Position numbers and translations under genes: made by a program. Below the pieces are notes generated by a model. The model did no database searches and was not told the origin of the DNA. It was given only the letters and a program-made list of their open reading frames with translations. 55,977 bases of DNA, taken from positions 1 through 55,977 of the forward strand of contig NZ_BAPT01000037.1 in the NCBI RefSeq assembly GCF_025995235.1, in the 5' to 3' direction. This DNA is from Ameyamaea chiangmaiensis (GTDB lineage Bacteria; Pseudomonadota; Alphaproteobacteria; Acetobacterales; Acetobacteraceae). Of the stretch, positions 23,444-31,492 are shown in pieces (within the stretch, counting starts at the first letter, position 1; every line of letters starts with the position of its first letter).

Positions 23444-25861
23444 CTAGAACTCCATCTTGACCGTTCCAAAGAACTGGCGCGGCGCTCCCACCAGAAAGGA
23501 CTGATAGTCGCCGCTCATTGGTAGGCCGTTTTCGCCCATCGTGGCGATGTATTTCGTGTTGGTCAGGTTATAGATGTTGAATTCCAGGGTCAGGTTATGA
23601 AGAAACGCAAGGTGACGGTTATATTTCGCCATCTGGCCGGCTTGCCAGCGGGCGCCGAATGTCTCGATCCAGTAGGCGGGGACTTTCGTGTCACCGGTGT
23701 AGCTGAAGTTGCGCTTGCCCATATACTGGGTGTCAAGGTGGGCATCGAATTCATGCCAGCGATATGACAGGCTGGCCTTATACATGAAGCGGGGATAGGA
23801 CACGATCTGCTGGCTGCGCAGATGGTAGGTCGTGCCCGCTTCGGTCAGGTTGTCGTCATAGGTGGCATGGTTGTAGCTGACACTGTTGTAGAGCGCGAGG
23901 CCCTCGATGGGCATCAATGTCAGGCCGGCGTCGACACCATTCATGGTCACGCCACCGACGTTGGCGACCGTTGAGATCGGGTTGACGATCGAGCCCGATG
24001 TAACCTGCTGCAGCCGGTTTTTGAAGTTGGTGTGGTAGCCGTACAGTGACGCCAGCATATAGCGCTGCGTGAAACGATAACCGACGCCGTAGTTCCAGTC
24101 CGTTTCGGGTTGCAGTGTGTGCCTGATCTGATTGAAGACCGTCTGGGAGACCGAGAACGGCGATGCGCCCTGATTCCATCCCGCCGTCGGGTAGGACTTC
24201 ACATTTTCCGCAAGATCAAAGTAAAGTTCGTGATGCTTCAGGAAGTGCCAGTCACCGCTGACGTGTGGCAGGAAGGCGCGCGCGGTTGTCATGGAGCCGG
24301 AGGTTAGGGCCGCGGTGCCGGTGTAGGATTCCAGATTGGCCGTTTCCGTGGCGCGGACGGTCTGCAGAAGAGACTTGAAACCGAAATGCAGCGCGACGTT
24401 GGGAAGGACATTATATGTGTCCTGCACGAAGGCCGTGAAGCTGTTGGAGTTGAAGCTCTGCCGCCACAGTGTGGCAAAGGGGGCCGCGAGCGAACCCATG
24501 GGATTGACTGGCGTGCCTTCCCCCAGCAGCGGCTGTTCGAAGGCATAGCGCCCGATGTCGGTGTTATAGTTTTCGTACCAGACGCCCGCGCTCAGATGAT
24601 TGTGCGCGATCGTGTATTCCAGCGCACTGGTGAAACCAAATCTCTGCGTATGGGTGATTGTCATCTGTTCCATCAGAGGCGCTCCGTTGGGGGATGCGAC
24701 GTACGGATTGGACCAGATGCCGCGGCTGTATTGTCCATGCCCATATACGACGCTCTTCCAGCGTAGCTTGTCGGTCAGGGCCAGGTCGGCATTGACACCG
24801 CCGAGATAGTCCTGCTCGAGAGTTCCGCCGTCGTAATAGGAGGCGTCCCACGGATCCGACATCTTGGAATAGCCTGCGGGGAGCGAGCCTCCCGGTAGTC
24901 CGTTCAGGGAGAGGGCGGAGCGATAGGCTTTCGCGTAACCGTTCCGTGTACCGACGAAATTATCGATATTGTAACCGCCGTTTTTGAGAATATCGAACGA
25001 CATATCCTGATAGTTATAAACCTCGAGATCTGCCCAGTCGAAGAAAGCCGAGATGCGACTGTCATGCCCGATCGGTTGTAGAAGCTTGATGTTTACCTGC
25101 TGGGCAAACTGATCCGCGCCGCCTTTCCATTTGTGGGCATCATTGCGGGCGTAGGACGCGTAAAAACGGGTGCCACTCTTGTTGAGAATGCCACTGTCGA
25201 AACGGGCATACGTATGCATCGTGGTGTTGCTGCCGAAAGTCTGCGCAATCGTAGCACCCATCTTCTTCTTCGGGTCTGATGAAACATACTCAACGGAACC
25301 GCCAAGATTACTTGTGCTGGCAATAGATTCCGCGCCGGCACCGTTGGACACGTTGAGGCGCCCAACATTCTCCGAGGAAATCGCGAGGGCGGAGTTAAGC
25401 CCATTGTAGGAGTGGAATTCCTGATCGCCCAACGGTATCCCGTCGAGTGTCATGCCAATCTGGTTCTGCAAAAAGCCATGCATGTAGAACTGGTTTGACC
25501 AGGTGTCGTAACCCTGCGGGTCATCAGACTGGAACATGGCCCCTGGCATCTGCGCCAGTACCTTGAGCGGGTTCGTGCCAGGAACGGCCCGCGCCATCAT
25601 TTCCGACGTGATCACCTGCTGGGCACCGTGTTCGAGACGATGCCCGACGACGCCCAGTTCCTCGGCGCGCGGGGTGGTGGCGCGGACGCTTGGGGGGGGC
25701 GTCCCGATGGTCGAAGGGACTTTGCGTATTCCTGGTGTGCGTGCGGTTGTCGCCCTGGTGTGCGTAGGCGGCTTGACCGCCGTGGCAGCCATCGCCGAAT
25801 GGCAGCCGGTCACAAGGATCGTCGTCACCAGAAAGCGCTGAAGTGCGGAAACGTCGCGCAT
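23444..25861 (-). CDS. TonB-dependent outer-membrane receptor (copy 1)
   Basis: This 805-residue protein has an N-terminal signal ending near 'HSAMA'. The plug domain (about 85-220) contains 'PGTNPLKVLAQMPGAMFQSD', 'YMHGFLQNQIGMTLDGIPLG' and 'NLGGSVEY'. A long beta-barrel follows, ending in the aromatic residue 'VKMEF' as outer-membrane barrels do. It should import a scarce ligand using TonB energy. It is closely related along its whole length to the receptor at 50.2 kb. It is the first gene of a unit with two exported hydrolases and lies after the carnitine genes on the same strand. A CGAC pair (26034-26058) lies about 175 bases upstream. The usual assumption of iron uptake is not supported by the neighbours. 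Confidence 0.9.
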   Translation of the reverse strand: MRDVSALQRFLVTTILVTGCHSAMAATAVKPPTHTRATTARTPGIRKVPSTIGTPPPSVRATTPRAEELGVVGHRLEHGAQQVITSEMMARAVPGTNPLKVLAQMPGAMFQSDDPQGYDTWSNQFYMHGFLQNQIGMTLDGIPLGDQEFHSYNGLNSALAISSENVGRLNVSNGAGAESIASTSNLGGSVEYVSSDPKKKMGATIAQTFGSNTTMHTYARFDSGILNKSGTRFYASYARNDAHKWKGGADQFAQQVNIKLLQPIGHDSRISAFFDWADLEVYNYQDMSFDILKNGGYNIDNFVGTRNGYAKAYRSALSLNGLPGGSLPAGYSKMSDPWDASYYDGGTLEQDYLGGVNADLALTDKLRWKSVVYGHGQYSRGIWSNPYVASPNGAPLMEQMTITHTQRFGFTSALEYTIAHNHLSAGVWYENYNTDIGRYAFEQPLLGEGTPVNPMGSLAAPFATLWRQSFNSNSFTAFVQDTYNVLPNVALHFGFKSLLQTVRATETANLESYTGTAALTSGSMTTARAFLPHVSGDWHFLKHHELYFDLAENVKSYPTAGWNQGASPFSVSQTVFNQIRHTLQPETDWNYGVGYRFTQRYMLASLYGYHTNFKNRLQQVTSGSIVNPISTVANVGGVTMNGVDAGLTLMPIEGLALYNSVSYNHATYDDNLTEAGTTYHLRSQQIVSYPRFMYKASLSYRWHEFDAHLDTQYMGKRNFSYTGDTKVPAYWIETFGARWQAGQMAKYNRHLAFLHNLTLEFNIYNLTNTKYIATMGENGLPMSGDYQSFLVGAPRQFFGTVKMEF

Positions 25862-26033
25862 CGTAAAGTAGCTCCTGAAGAACCGGGGACGGCAAGCGCG
25901 CCTCGTGACCCGAGCACCCGTATGGTCATGACGCGGCCTCGCAACGTGGCCGTCATGCTTGCACGCGTGACTGTTGTTGTGTCGAAACGATATGTATTAG
26001 GTATGTCCGTGCCAACACGTGATATAAGGATTG

Positions 26034-26058
26034 CGACATCCCTCATGACAGAAACGAC
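26034..26058. promoter_or_regulatory. Candidate AraC-type operator (CGAC pair, 21-bp spacing), TonB receptor 1 promoter
   Basis: CGAC at 26034-26037 (in TTGCGACATC) and CGAC at 26055-26058 (in AAACGACG) are 21 bp apart. The order GCGACAT then ACGAC is the same as at 46533. It lies in the 296-base gap between lcdH and receptor 1. The rest of that gap (25862-26157) has no gene. Confidence 0.5.
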
Positions 26059-26090
26059 GTGGGGCGGGTTGTTGTTCTGTAGTTCGATAG

Positions 26091-26115
26091 GAAACCTTAT
26101 GACGTAATAGGTTTC
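26091..26115. promoter_or_regulatory. Inverted repeat downstream of lcdH / upstream of TonB receptor 1
   Basis: GAAACCT (26091-26097) and AGGTTTC (26109-26115) are perfect 7-base arms around an 11-base centre. It could be an operator for the receptor or a weak hairpin after the lcdH stop, 43 bases away. There is no T-run on the minus strand, so an operator is slightly favoured. Confidence 0.35.
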
Positions 26116-26157
26116 GATTAAAAATGTGGCGATCACGCGCCTGAGAACGAGCTGACA

Positions 26158-27657
26158 TCACTGCCGCGCCTTCTGTCCGACGTGTCGGCCAGCGCCTTCC
26201 GGTGTTGCTATGACGGCGTGTCGTTGCGCGAGTGGAGCAAGGCGCGCCAAGACCTCGTCCGCGGCCGGGCATGTACGGCCGCTGACCATATCGACGTGCA
26301 GTAACATCTGTTCCGCCGTTGCTATGACGCACTGCGTTGCAAGATCATAGATATGCGTAAAGAAGTGCAAACGCTTTGAATCATACGAGAGGATCTGAAG
26401 GGTCGTATACAGGCTCTGCCCGAGTTTCGCCTCCCCCAGATGCCGGAGATGTGTTTCGACGGTATAGTAACTGTGGCCCTGCTCGATATAGGCCATATCG
26501 ACGCCGATAAGTCGCAGAAGGGCATCCGTTGTGTCACCGAACACCTGAAGGTAGCGATGCTCGGTCATATGACCATTATAATCGACCCATGCCGCGTTGA
26601 CGCGTGTATCGATCAGCCGCAATGGCGTCGCTGCCTCGAGATCGATAGTGGGTGGGGTGGCCCGTGACCAGAGTTTCTGTTCAAAATCTGTCAGGAGTTT
26701 GCCCGCGCCCCATCCGGCACCGGCATCTCCAGCCTGAAGCGCGTGTAGAATCCCCACGAGATTCTCATCGCGAATGCGCTCCAGATCCCGGATCGAGCGC
26801 CCCGCGGCCTGTGAATCTGACTGTACACCGATCCTTTCGATCAGCGCCTCGTCAAGATCGACGACATCGGTCAGCTTTGTCCAGGGCAATGACAGGCAGG
26901 GGCCAAACTGACCAAGGAAATGTCGCATCCCCGCTTCGCCCCCCGCGATGCGGTAGGTCTCGAACAAACCCATCTGCGCCCAGCGTAGACCGAAGGAATA
27001 CCGGATGACGTCATCAAGTGTTTCTGTGTCGCAAATCCCGTCCTTGATCAACCACAGGGCTTCACGCCAGAGGGCTTCCAGAAGGCGATCGCCGACAAAG
27101 GCCTCGATTTCCTTGTCGATCACCACACCTTTCATCCCGATTGATTCGAGTATCGCTTTCGCGTTCACGAGTGTCTCGGGCGCCGTCGATCTGCCGCCGA
27201 CCAATTCGACCAACGGCAGCAAATACACAGGATTATACGGGTGCGCCACAAACAGTCGTTCGGGACGGGTGAGACCAGTTTGCAGGTCGCTGGGCAGAAG
27301 GCCGGAGGTCGAGGAACCGATCAGGGCCTCGGGTCGTGCGGCGGCGTCGATGTCGGCGAGCACACGTTTTTTCAGGTCGAGGCGTTCGGGAACGCTTTCC
27401 TGGATCCAGTCGGCATCCGCCACGGCGTCCTGGAGCGTTGTGCAGAACGTCAGCGTGCCCCGGGGGGGCAGCGGTGCCATTGTCAGGAGGCCGTAGGCGC
27501 GGTCGGCATTGGAGAGCACTTCGCCCACGATGCGCTTGGCTTCAGGGTGCGGGTCGTAGACCCGTACGTTCAGGCCGGAAAGAAGGAAGCGCGCGATCCA
27601 GCCGCCACCAATCACACCGCCGCCGACGCAGGCAACGCTCGAAACTCCTTTGAGCAT
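26158..27657 (-). CDS. lcdH: L-carnitine dehydrogenase fused to a thioesterase domain
   Basis: This 499-residue protein has an N-terminal Rossmann domain ('CVGGGVIGGGWIARF', residues 10-24), then 'HPYNPVYLLPLVELVGG' (about 140-156), the active-site signature of L-carnitine 3-dehydrogenase, then the helical domain. From about residue 345 a hot-dog thioesterase follows ('AWVDYNGHMTEHRYLQVFG'). The dehydrogenase makes 3-dehydrocarnitine. The thioesterase would hydrolyse betainyl-CoA to glycine betaine, the job of separate CdhB proteins in pseudomonads; fusions are known in rhizobia. The gene lies 12 bases after the 3-dehydrocarnitine cleavage enzyme gene. Betainyl-CoA made by that enzyme would go directly to the fused domain. 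Confidence 0.9.
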   Translation of the reverse strand: MLKGVSSVACVGGGVIGGGWIARFLLSGLNVRVYDPHPEAKRIVGEVLSNADRAYGLLTMAPLPPRGTLTFCTTLQDAVADADWIQESVPERLDLKKRVLADIDAAARPEALIGSSTSGLLPSDLQTGLTRPERLFVAHPYNPVYLLPLVELVGGRSTAPETLVNAKAILESIGMKGVVIDKEIEAFVGDRLLEALWREALWLIKDGICDTETLDDVIRYSFGLRWAQMGLFETYRIAGGEAGMRHFLGQFGPCLSLPWTKLTDVVDLDEALIERIGVQSDSQAAGRSIRDLERIRDENLVGILHALQAGDAGAGWGAGKLLTDFEQKLWSRATPPTIDLEAATPLRLIDTRVNAAWVDYNGHMTEHRYLQVFGDTTDALLRLIGVDMAYIEQGHSYYTVETHLRHLGEAKLGQSLYTTLQILSYDSKRLHFFTHIYDLATQCVIATAEQMLLHVDMVSGRTCPAADEVLARLAPLAQRHAVIATPEGAGRHVGQKARQ

Positions 27658-27669
27658 GGAAAGAGGCTT

Positions 27670-28572
27670 TCAGCGTTTGATGAGTTTCAGTTTTTCGCGA
27701 ACTTCGGCAGGGGACAGAAGGCGTGCGCCCATCGCGGTAACGACGGTCGCTGCCTTTTCAACCAGCTGTGCATTCGTTGCGAGCTGCCCTCGCGCGATGT
27801 AGAGGTTATCCTCGAGGCCGACACGCACGTTGCCCCCGGCCAGGGCCGCGGCTGCGGGATAGGCCATAGCATTGCGGCCGATCGAGAATGCGGAAAATGT
27901 CCAGTTCGAGGGCACGTTATTGACCATGGCCATGAATGTGTTGAGGTCGTCGGGTGCGCCCCATGGAACGCCCATGCAGAGCTGCACCATAACCGGATCT
28001 TCGATCAATCCTTCTGCGACGAGCTGCTTTGCAAACCACAGATGTCCTGTGTCGAAGGCCTCGATCTCCGGCCTAACACCCAGTGCCGTCATTTTCCGCG
28101 CCATGGCGCGGAGCATCGATGGGGTGTTGGTCATCACATAGTCGCCGAGCGAGAAATTCATCGTGCCGCAATCCAGCGTACAGATCTCGGGCAGGCATGC
28201 CGCAATGGGCTCGACACGCTCGGTGGCTCCCGCCATGTCGGTGCAGTCCGGATTGAATGGCACGGGAGCTTCCACGTCGCCGAAGACGAGGTCTCCACCC
28301 ATTCCGGCGGTCAAATTGAGGACAACGTCCACGTCCGCGCTGCGGATACGATCGGTCAGTTCACGGTAAAGATCTGTGCGTCGAGATGGCGCGCCCGTCT
28401 CCGGATTGCGGACGTGGCAGTGCACGACGGCTGCACCGGCTTTCGCGGCATCGATCGCTGACGCGGCGATCTGGGCTGGCGTGATCGGAACATGAGGGGA
28501 CTTGCCGGTTGTGTCGCCCGACCCCGTGACGGCGCAGGTGATGAAAACATCGCGGTTCATGGCCAATGGCAT
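27670..28572 (-). CDS. cdhC: 3-dehydrocarnitine:acetyl-CoA cleavage enzyme (BKACE, DUF849)
   Basis: This 300-residue TIM barrel of the beta-keto-acid cleavage family has the zinc-binding pair in 'VVHCHVRNPETG' and the N-terminal 'FITCAVTGSGDTTGKSPHVP'. In carnitine degradation this enzyme converts 3-dehydrocarnitine plus acetyl-CoA to betainyl-CoA plus acetoacetate. I chose ATG 28572, preceded by GGAG about 8 bases upstream. The frame is open further to 28782 but would run into the divergent regulator. It is the first gene of the operon with lcdH. The promoter side holds a strong dyad at 28611-28635. Confidence 0.88.
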   Translation of the reverse strand: MPLAMNRDVFITCAVTGSGDTTGKSPHVPITPAQIAASAIDAAKAGAAVVHCHVRNPETGAPSRRTDLYRELTDRIRSADVDVVLNLTAGMGGDLVFGDVEAPVPFNPDCTDMAGATERVEPIAACLPEICTLDCGTMNFSLGDYVMTNTPSMLRAMARKMTALGVRPEIEAFDTGHLWFAKQLVAEGLIEDPVMVQLCMGVPWGAPDDLNTFMAMVNNVPSNWTFSAFSIGRNAMAYPAAAALAGGNVRVGLEDNLYIARGQLATNAQLVEKAATVVTAMGARLLSPAEVREKLKLIKR

Positions 28573-28610
28573 CGTCGAGGCTCCAAGCGGTTCGCGAGGA
28601 CGAGATTGAC

Positions 28611-28635
28611 GATAATCGCTGGTCGAGCGATTATC
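28611..28635. promoter_or_regulatory. 25-bp dyad between carnitine operon and its regulator
   Basis: GATAATCGCT (28611-28620) and AGCGATTATC (28626-28635) are perfect 10-base arms around GGTCG. The dyad lies midway between the divergent starts at 28572 and 28670, the expected place for a CdhR-type operator. It differs from the CGAC pairs seen at other promoters, implying a separate regulator specificity. Confidence 0.6.
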
Positions 28636-28669
28636 ATAAACGGATCGAAACTTTGCACGATCGGCAAAA

Positions 28670-29659
28670 ATGCGACGATGTAGCAACGACCCCGCCCTGG
28701 AGATCGATGTGCTGGTCGTGCCCGGCACCACGCTGTTTCTTGTGGCGGCTGTGATCGAGCCTCTGCGTGCGGCTAATCGCATTGCAGGGCGGCCGCTCTA
28801 TCGCTGGCGGCTGTTCTCGCCGTCTGGAGATTCCGTGGAAAACGGCAGTCGTGTTCCCGTGGCTGTGGATGGAGCGTTCGATCCCGGACAATGTGCTAAC
28901 CCACTCTATGTATTGGCGAGCTATGATTGGGAAGCCAATGCAGGTCCGACGCTGCCCGCGTCTCTTTCGCGCGCTGCACGGTACCGGCCTGTCATCGCGG
29001 GCATCGAATCCGGTGTGTGGCTGCTGGCGGCTGCGGGGCTGCTCAACGAGCACACAGCCCCCGTGCATTGGGAGGATCGAGAGACTTTTGCTCTGCGCTT
29101 CCCGCGTGTGACCGTCAGTGCGGAACGGTATGTGATTGACGACAAGCGCCATATGGCCGGAGGCCTGTTTCCGACGCTCGAACTGATGCTCGAGCTGATC
29201 CGCCGGCAGCACGGTCACACGCTCGCGCTCGAGGTTTCACGTTTGTTTCTTTATCAGGACAGTGCGCCGACGAGCGGCGATACGGTGCTTGCTGCAGGTA
29301 TCGATCGACGGGTCACGCTTGCGGTGCATATGATGCAGGAGAGCATTGATACGCCGTTAAAGATGGAGACTCTTGCGCGCGCCGCGGGTATCGGTGCCCG
29401 ACACTTGCGGGCATTGTTTGTGCGGGGATTGGGCGTAACACCGCAACAGCATTATCTGGCGCTGCGCCTGAATGCGGCCCGACGGCACGTCATCGAGACG
29501 CGGGCCAGCATGGTCGATATCGCCACCGCAGCCGGTTTTGGTTCCTTGCCCGCATTTTCACGTGCTTATCGCACATATTATGGTGAGAGTCCGTCCGGGA
29601 CACGCGGGCGGCTGGCCAAGACCCTTGGGTCGCGCGACGCCTGTATCGTGGGAGTGTGA
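28670..29659 (+). CDS. cdhR: GlxA-family AraC regulator of carnitine catabolism (CdhR-like)
   Basis: This 329-residue protein has a DJ-1/PfpI-like sensor domain (about 12-190: 'DVLVVPGTTLFLVAAVIEPL', 'VHWEDRETF') and a C-terminal AraC domain ('METLARAAGIGARHLRALF', 'MVDIATAAGFGSLPAFSRAY'). It diverges from the cdhC-lcdH operon with a 97-base shared promoter. In pseudomonads CdhR activates carnitine dehydrogenase genes when carnitine is present. The name is given by position and family, and binding has not been shown. Like the other three such regulators in the window, the conserved Cys of classic DJ-1 proteins is not evident. Confidence 0.8.
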   Translation: MRRCSNDPALEIDVLVVPGTTLFLVAAVIEPLRAANRIAGRPLYRWRLFSPSGDSVENGSRVPVAVDGAFDPGQCANPLYVLASYDWEANAGPTLPASLSRAARYRPVIAGIESGVWLLAAAGLLNEHTAPVHWEDRETFALRFPRVTVSAERYVIDDKRHMAGGLFPTLELMLELIRRQHGHTLALEVSRLFLYQDSAPTSGDTVLAAGIDRRVTLAVHMMQESIDTPLKMETLARAAGIGARHLRALFVRGLGVTPQQHYLALRLNAARRHVIETRASMVDIATAAGFGSLPAFSRAYRTYYGESPSGTRGRLAKTLGSRDACIVGV

Positions 29660-29800
29660 GGATATGGCCGTAACCAGCCGTGGTTGACCGATGCCCCCGT
29701 TCGGCTTCTATTATGAAATCGCAATGAAAGTGGGGGAGGGTCGCGTGGCAGACGAGGCTTTACCGTCAACCCTTGCGCTGGCGGCCGCCCGACAGGCCTG

Positions 29801-29905
29801 TGTTCATGGGCCGCCGCCATGTCTGCGTGGAGGGACGTGTTCGAAGGCGGGAGGGACACGTCTCTCCATGAACAATCGCGTTGCGCCCGTCTGGGGCACG
29901 CGATT
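29801..29905. repeat. Highly structured inverted-repeat region in a 518-base gap
   Basis: The 29660-30177 gap has no convincing gene. It contains nested hairpins. TGTTCATG (29801-29808) pairs with CATGAACA (29867-29874). Inside, GGAGGGACGTGT (29829-29840) pairs with ACACGTCTCTCC (29856-29867) with one wobble. Next comes AATCGCGT (29874-29881) with ACGCGATT (29898-29905), whose loop also pairs. This could be a REP/MITE-like element, an mRNA structure before the POT gene, or a terminator for the regulator gene. Both strands keep open frames of 140-160 codons here, but none looks like a protein. Confidence 0.45.
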
Positions 29906-30177
29906 TCCGAAGAGGTCGGCGCGCTTTACATTGTCTGGCAGCAGGTTGAGCAGCACGGGCAGAGCTGCCTCGGACGCCTTGTTTCGTGGAAGGCCGGAGG
30001 GTTTTGCTCTTTCGCGGGCGATCAAACGTCAACACGCGGCCTTTGCGTCGTCGATACTCGCGGATATGGTGAACCGAGAATCTCGTTCCAAACCTGATTC
30101 CTGTTTTGGAGGACGGCGATGGAACACGCTTGTTGCGTGTCACGTCGAGCCTCTGCGCAGCGACGGTTATTGATCGG

Positions 30178-31491
30178 GTGTCAACGCTGGCGCGCACTCG
30201 GTTTCGAACTTATCCGCCGGGCCTGTTTGTGCTCTGCTTTGTCGAGCTGTGGGAGCGGTTCTCGTTCTACGGAATGCGCGCACTGCTGGTTGTGTACATG
30301 ACGCATGTCGTTCTCGTGCAGCCCGTCGACGCCGTCGAAGGGCTTGGCGTTTTGTCCGGTTTTCTGGGGCTCGATCCGGTGACCGATAAAGGGGCATTGG
30401 TGTCCGAACTGTACGGTCTGTATTCGGGTTTGGTGTACTTCACCCCGCTGCTCGGAGGGTATCTGGCAGATCGCTTTTTCAGCCGGGATGCCGTGGTGAT
30501 CGCCGGGGGCGCGTTGATCGTTCTGGGCCATCTGATGCTGACGACGTCGACGTGGTTTCTGCTGGCGCTGGTACTGATTGTGCTGGGTACAGGGGGGCTG
30601 AAGGGCAACATAGCCGCCCGCGTCGTCGATCTGTATCCGGAGGACGACCCGCGTCTGTCGCGCGGTTTTTCATTATTCTATGTGGGTATCAACATAGGGG
30701 CGGCCCTTGCGCCATTTGTGTGCGCCGGGTTGGCCCTGCGTTATACTTGGGGGCTCGCGTTCGGGGCGACCTCGGTTGGCATGGTGCTGGCGTTGGCGAC
30801 GTACTGCGCGGGGCGGCGCTGTTTGCCGCGGCAGACCGTCCCGCGCATGGCGGTCGCCGCGGGCGGCGGCCGTTCAGTGAACATATGGCTGCTGGCGGCG
30901 GCGTGCGCCCTTGTATGGGTGAGTTACGAACAGCAGGCCAATGGACTCATGCGGTGGCTGTCGGGTCGTCCGGGCGGAATCGGACAGGCTTGGCTGCAGG
31001 CCATCCCTCCGTTAGTCGTCCTGCTCGGCACGCCTGTCTTGCTACGCGTCTGGCGTGTTCAGGCCCGGCAGGGGCGAGAGGTTTCGGCGGCTCGTAAGAT
31101 CGTCTGGGGCGCGACGGTCATTCTTCTGGCTCAGGCAATCCTGTGGCTGTTCGCCTTCACGGGACCGGCGCCGCCGCCGGTCATCGGGATCGTCTTTTAT
31201 CTGGCTCTGTGGGAGGCGGGGGATCTCCTGTTCAGTCCCGCCGCCATGGATGTGTTTGCTACGGCCGCCGCGCCGGGACGCGCGGGGATGGGGATGGCGG
31301 TGTGGTACCTGACGATTTTTGTCGGCAACCTTGCCAGCGGTTGGATCGGGGTACTGTGGGGCCGCCTGCCGGTGTCATCGTACTGGCTGGTGATCGTGAT
31401 GACCACGGTTGCCGGTGTGGCGGGTCTCTCGCTGGCGACGATGAAACGTGATCGCGAAGCGTGTTATGACATCAAAACGGAATGGAAATGA
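30178..31491 (+). CDS. POT/PTR2-family proton-coupled peptide (or small-molecule) transporter
   Basis: This protein of about 437 residues has 12 or so membrane segments. It carries the POT signature 'ELWERFSFYGMRALLVVYMT' in helix 1 (the ExxER proton-coupling motif) and 'GGYLADRFFSRD' in the loop after helix 2, plus 'FYVGINIGAALAPF'. POT carriers import di- and tripeptides, and some take other small molecules. It is one base from the CocE-type hydrolase gene downstream, so uptake followed by cytoplasmic hydrolysis is likely. The start is uncertain. GTG 30178 gives a normal N-terminus and TTG 30106 a longer one, yet the best Shine-Dalgarno (GGAGGA, 30107-30112) serves ATG 30119 in another frame. 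Confidence 0.8.
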   Translation: MSTLARTRFRTYPPGLFVLCFVELWERFSFYGMRALLVVYMTHVVLVQPVDAVEGLGVLSGFLGLDPVTDKGALVSELYGLYSGLVYFTPLLGGYLADRFFSRDAVVIAGGALIVLGHLMLTTSTWFLLALVLIVLGTGGLKGNIAARVVDLYPEDDPRLSRGFSLFYVGINIGAALAPFVCAGLALRYTWGLAFGATSVGMVLALATYCAGRRCLPRQTVPRMAVAAGGGRSVNIWLLAAACALVWVSYEQQANGLMRWLSGRPGGIGQAWLQAIPPLVVLLGTPVLLRVWRVQARQGREVSAARKIVWGATVILLAQAILWLFAFTGPAPPPVIGIVFYLALWEAGDLLFSPAAMDVFATAAAPGRAGMGMAVWYLTIFVGNLASGWIGVLWGRLPVSSYWLVIVMTTVAGVAGLSLATMKRDREACYDIKTEWK

Positions 31492-31492
31492 C

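Noticed and set aside
23444..25861. A lipobox-like sequence (LVTGC) in the signal of TonB receptor 1
   Set aside because: TonB receptors are barrel proteins, not lipoproteins; a normal cleavage site (SAMA) follows four residues later.
26091..26115. The GAAACCT/AGGTTTC repeat as a factor-independent terminator of lcdH
   Set aside because: No T-run follows on the minus strand and the central loop is long; kept only as a possible operator.
29691..30173. Overlapping open frames on both strands in the gap before the POT gene
   Set aside because: Neither translation resembles a protein; open frames on both strands are expected from the GC-rich inverted repeats.
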